A DNA stretch of 64,000 nt from assembly GCF_014193375.1 (NCBI RefSeq), contig NZ_JACHZF010000018.1, positions 1 to 64,000 of the forward strand, in the 5' to 3' direction. Below the pieces are notes generated by a model, which did no database searches, was not told the DNA's origin, and worked only from the letters and a program-made list of their open reading frames with translations. The position numbers were made by a program, and so were the translations under genes. Each line of letters opens with the position of its first letter. The first letter of the stretch is position 1. Origin of the DNA: Halomonas campaniensis. GTDB taxonomy: Bacteria > Pseudomonadota > Gammaproteobacteria > Pseudomonadales > Halomonadaceae. This document shows positions 63,306-64,000 of the stretch, piece after piece.

Positions 63306-64000
63306 TCAGCGAAATACGCTGACCAGCCAGGGATTGAAGATGGTCAGCAGGATCACCAGGCAGGCCGCCAGCACGAAGGGCATGATCCACCTGGTGATGC
63401 GCGGCAGGCTGACGTTGCTGATCGCCGAGGCGACGTAGAGCCCGGCGCCCACCGGCGGCGTCAGCAGCCCCAGGCTCAGGGTCATGCAGGTGACGATGCC
63501 GAAGTGGATGGGGTCGATGCCGTAGCTCTGCTGGGCCACCGGCAGCAGGATCGGCACCAGGATGATCAGGGCGGCGATGCCGTCGAGCACCATGCCCACC
63601 ACGATCAGCATCACGAAGACCAGCAGCATGAAGATCAGCGGGCTCTCGGTGGCCCCCTGCATCAGCCTGGCCACCTGCTGGGGAATCTGGTTGTAGACCA
63701 GCACCCAGCCGAAGGCCTTGGCGGCGGCGATCAGGAACAGCACGATGGCGGTGTTGCGTGCCGTCCGCTGGAGCACTCCGGGGAGCTGTCCCCACTTCAG
63801 TTCGCGGAAGAACAGGCCGCCGATGATCAGCGCCATCAGGGTCGCCGCAGCCGCCGACTCGGTCGGGGTGACGATGCCGAAGGCGATGCCGCCGACGATC
63901 ACAATCGGGATGACCAGGGTCAGCAGGGCGCCCCGGGTGGCGCCCCACAGGGGAATAGGCTGCTTGTTGCCGGTATCCCGCTTCTTCGCCCGCCCGGCCA
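63306..64000 (-). CDS. TRAP transporter large permease DctM, C-terminal part
   Basis: The last roughly 230 residues of a DctM-type membrane subunit; the 5' end lies beyond the window. The frame is open to base 64000 (AGRAKKRDTGNKQPIPLWGA, then TRGALLTLVIP before GGIAFGIVTPTESAAAATLMALI). GIVTPTES, VLDGIAALIILVPILLPVA and LGLLTPPVGAGLYVASAI are TRAP DctM signatures. Unlike the fused TAXI permease at 50313 this is a DctP-type system, whose other subunits should lie beyond the right edge. The MarR gene follows. Confidence 0.92.
   Translation of the reverse strand, partial: AGRAKKRDTGNKQPIPLWGATRGALLTLVIPIVIVGGIAFGIVTPTESAAAATLMALIIGGLFFRELKWGQLPGVLQRTARNTAIVLFLIAAAKAFGWVLVYNQIPQQVARLMQGATESPLIFMLLVFVMLIVVGMVLDGIAALIILVPILLPVAQQSYGIDPIHFGIVTCMTLSLGLLTPPVGAGLYVASAISNVSLPRITRWIMPFVLAACLVILLTIFNPWLVSVFR

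Overview
The window is GC-rich for most of its length, with short intergenic gaps, many 1- or 4-base start/stop overlaps and mostly GC-ending codons. Gene content and protein style suggest a soil or marine gammaproteobacterium; Halomonas or a relative is my best guess, but there is no rRNA or marker gene to confirm it. Almost everything here takes up aromatic or hydroaromatic compounds and funnels them into the beta-ketoadipate pathway.

Layout. 1-9143 (+): a sugar-type ABC importer (binding protein cut by the window edge, two permeases, double ATPase) in one run with maleylacetate reductase, an amidohydrolase, a 3-hydroxyisobutyrate-dehydrogenase-like enzyme, a hydroxyquinol 1,2-dioxygenase and a RutE-like nitroreductase. 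9273-13621: a TauE-type exporter, an unusual HTH/solute-binding-protein fusion, an SDR and a HAD hydrolase. 13725-16779 (-): a TctCBA tripartite transporter. 17220-20436 (+): the hydroaromatic arm (3-dehydroshikimate dehydratase, quinate/shikimate dehydrogenase, type II dehydroquinase). 20546-26002 (-): DMT transporter, TIM-barrel isomerase, KstD-like flavoprotein, AEC transporter and IclR regulator. 26073-36491: the protocatechuate branch (pcaR, pcaB, pcaIJ, pcaF, pcaDC fusion, pcaQ, pcaHG), a BKACE enzyme and an NTF2-like protein. 36533-43755: a p-cresol/hydroxybenzyl alcohol cluster with a sigma-54 activator.

43812-46605 is a graveyard: a LysR pseudogene, an IS21 fragment, an IS256 element and an IS481 remnant. 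46786-57730 is a phthalate-type catabolic island with visibly lower GC in its middle (about 49-54 kb): Rieske oxygenase, 4,5-dihydroxyphthalate decarboxylase, TAXI-TRAP transporter, DMT transporter, a NadC paralogue, then on the other strand a class II aldolase-type decarboxylase, MarR regulator, Gfo/Idh dehydrogenase and PDR-type reductase. 58614-62703 is an IS1380 copy split by an IS21 copy. The last part holds a MarR regulator and the end of a TRAP DctM gene.

How it works together. Phthalate-like acids, hydroaromatic acids and, through 4-hydroxybenzoate, p-cresol all converge on protocatechuate, which PcaHG opens. Hydroxyquinol enters lower down through maleylacetate and beta-ketoadipate and would share PcaIJ and PcaF. 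The 4-hydroxybenzoate hydroxylase (PobA) and any enzyme that makes hydroxyquinol are not in the window. Repeated operator-like palindromes link distant genes: GTTCG-N5-CGAAC before pcaB, pcaI and between tctC and quiC; ATAACC-N4-GGTTAT before pcaH; and a TTAGATAT-centred palindrome before both the Rieske oxygenase and its reductase.
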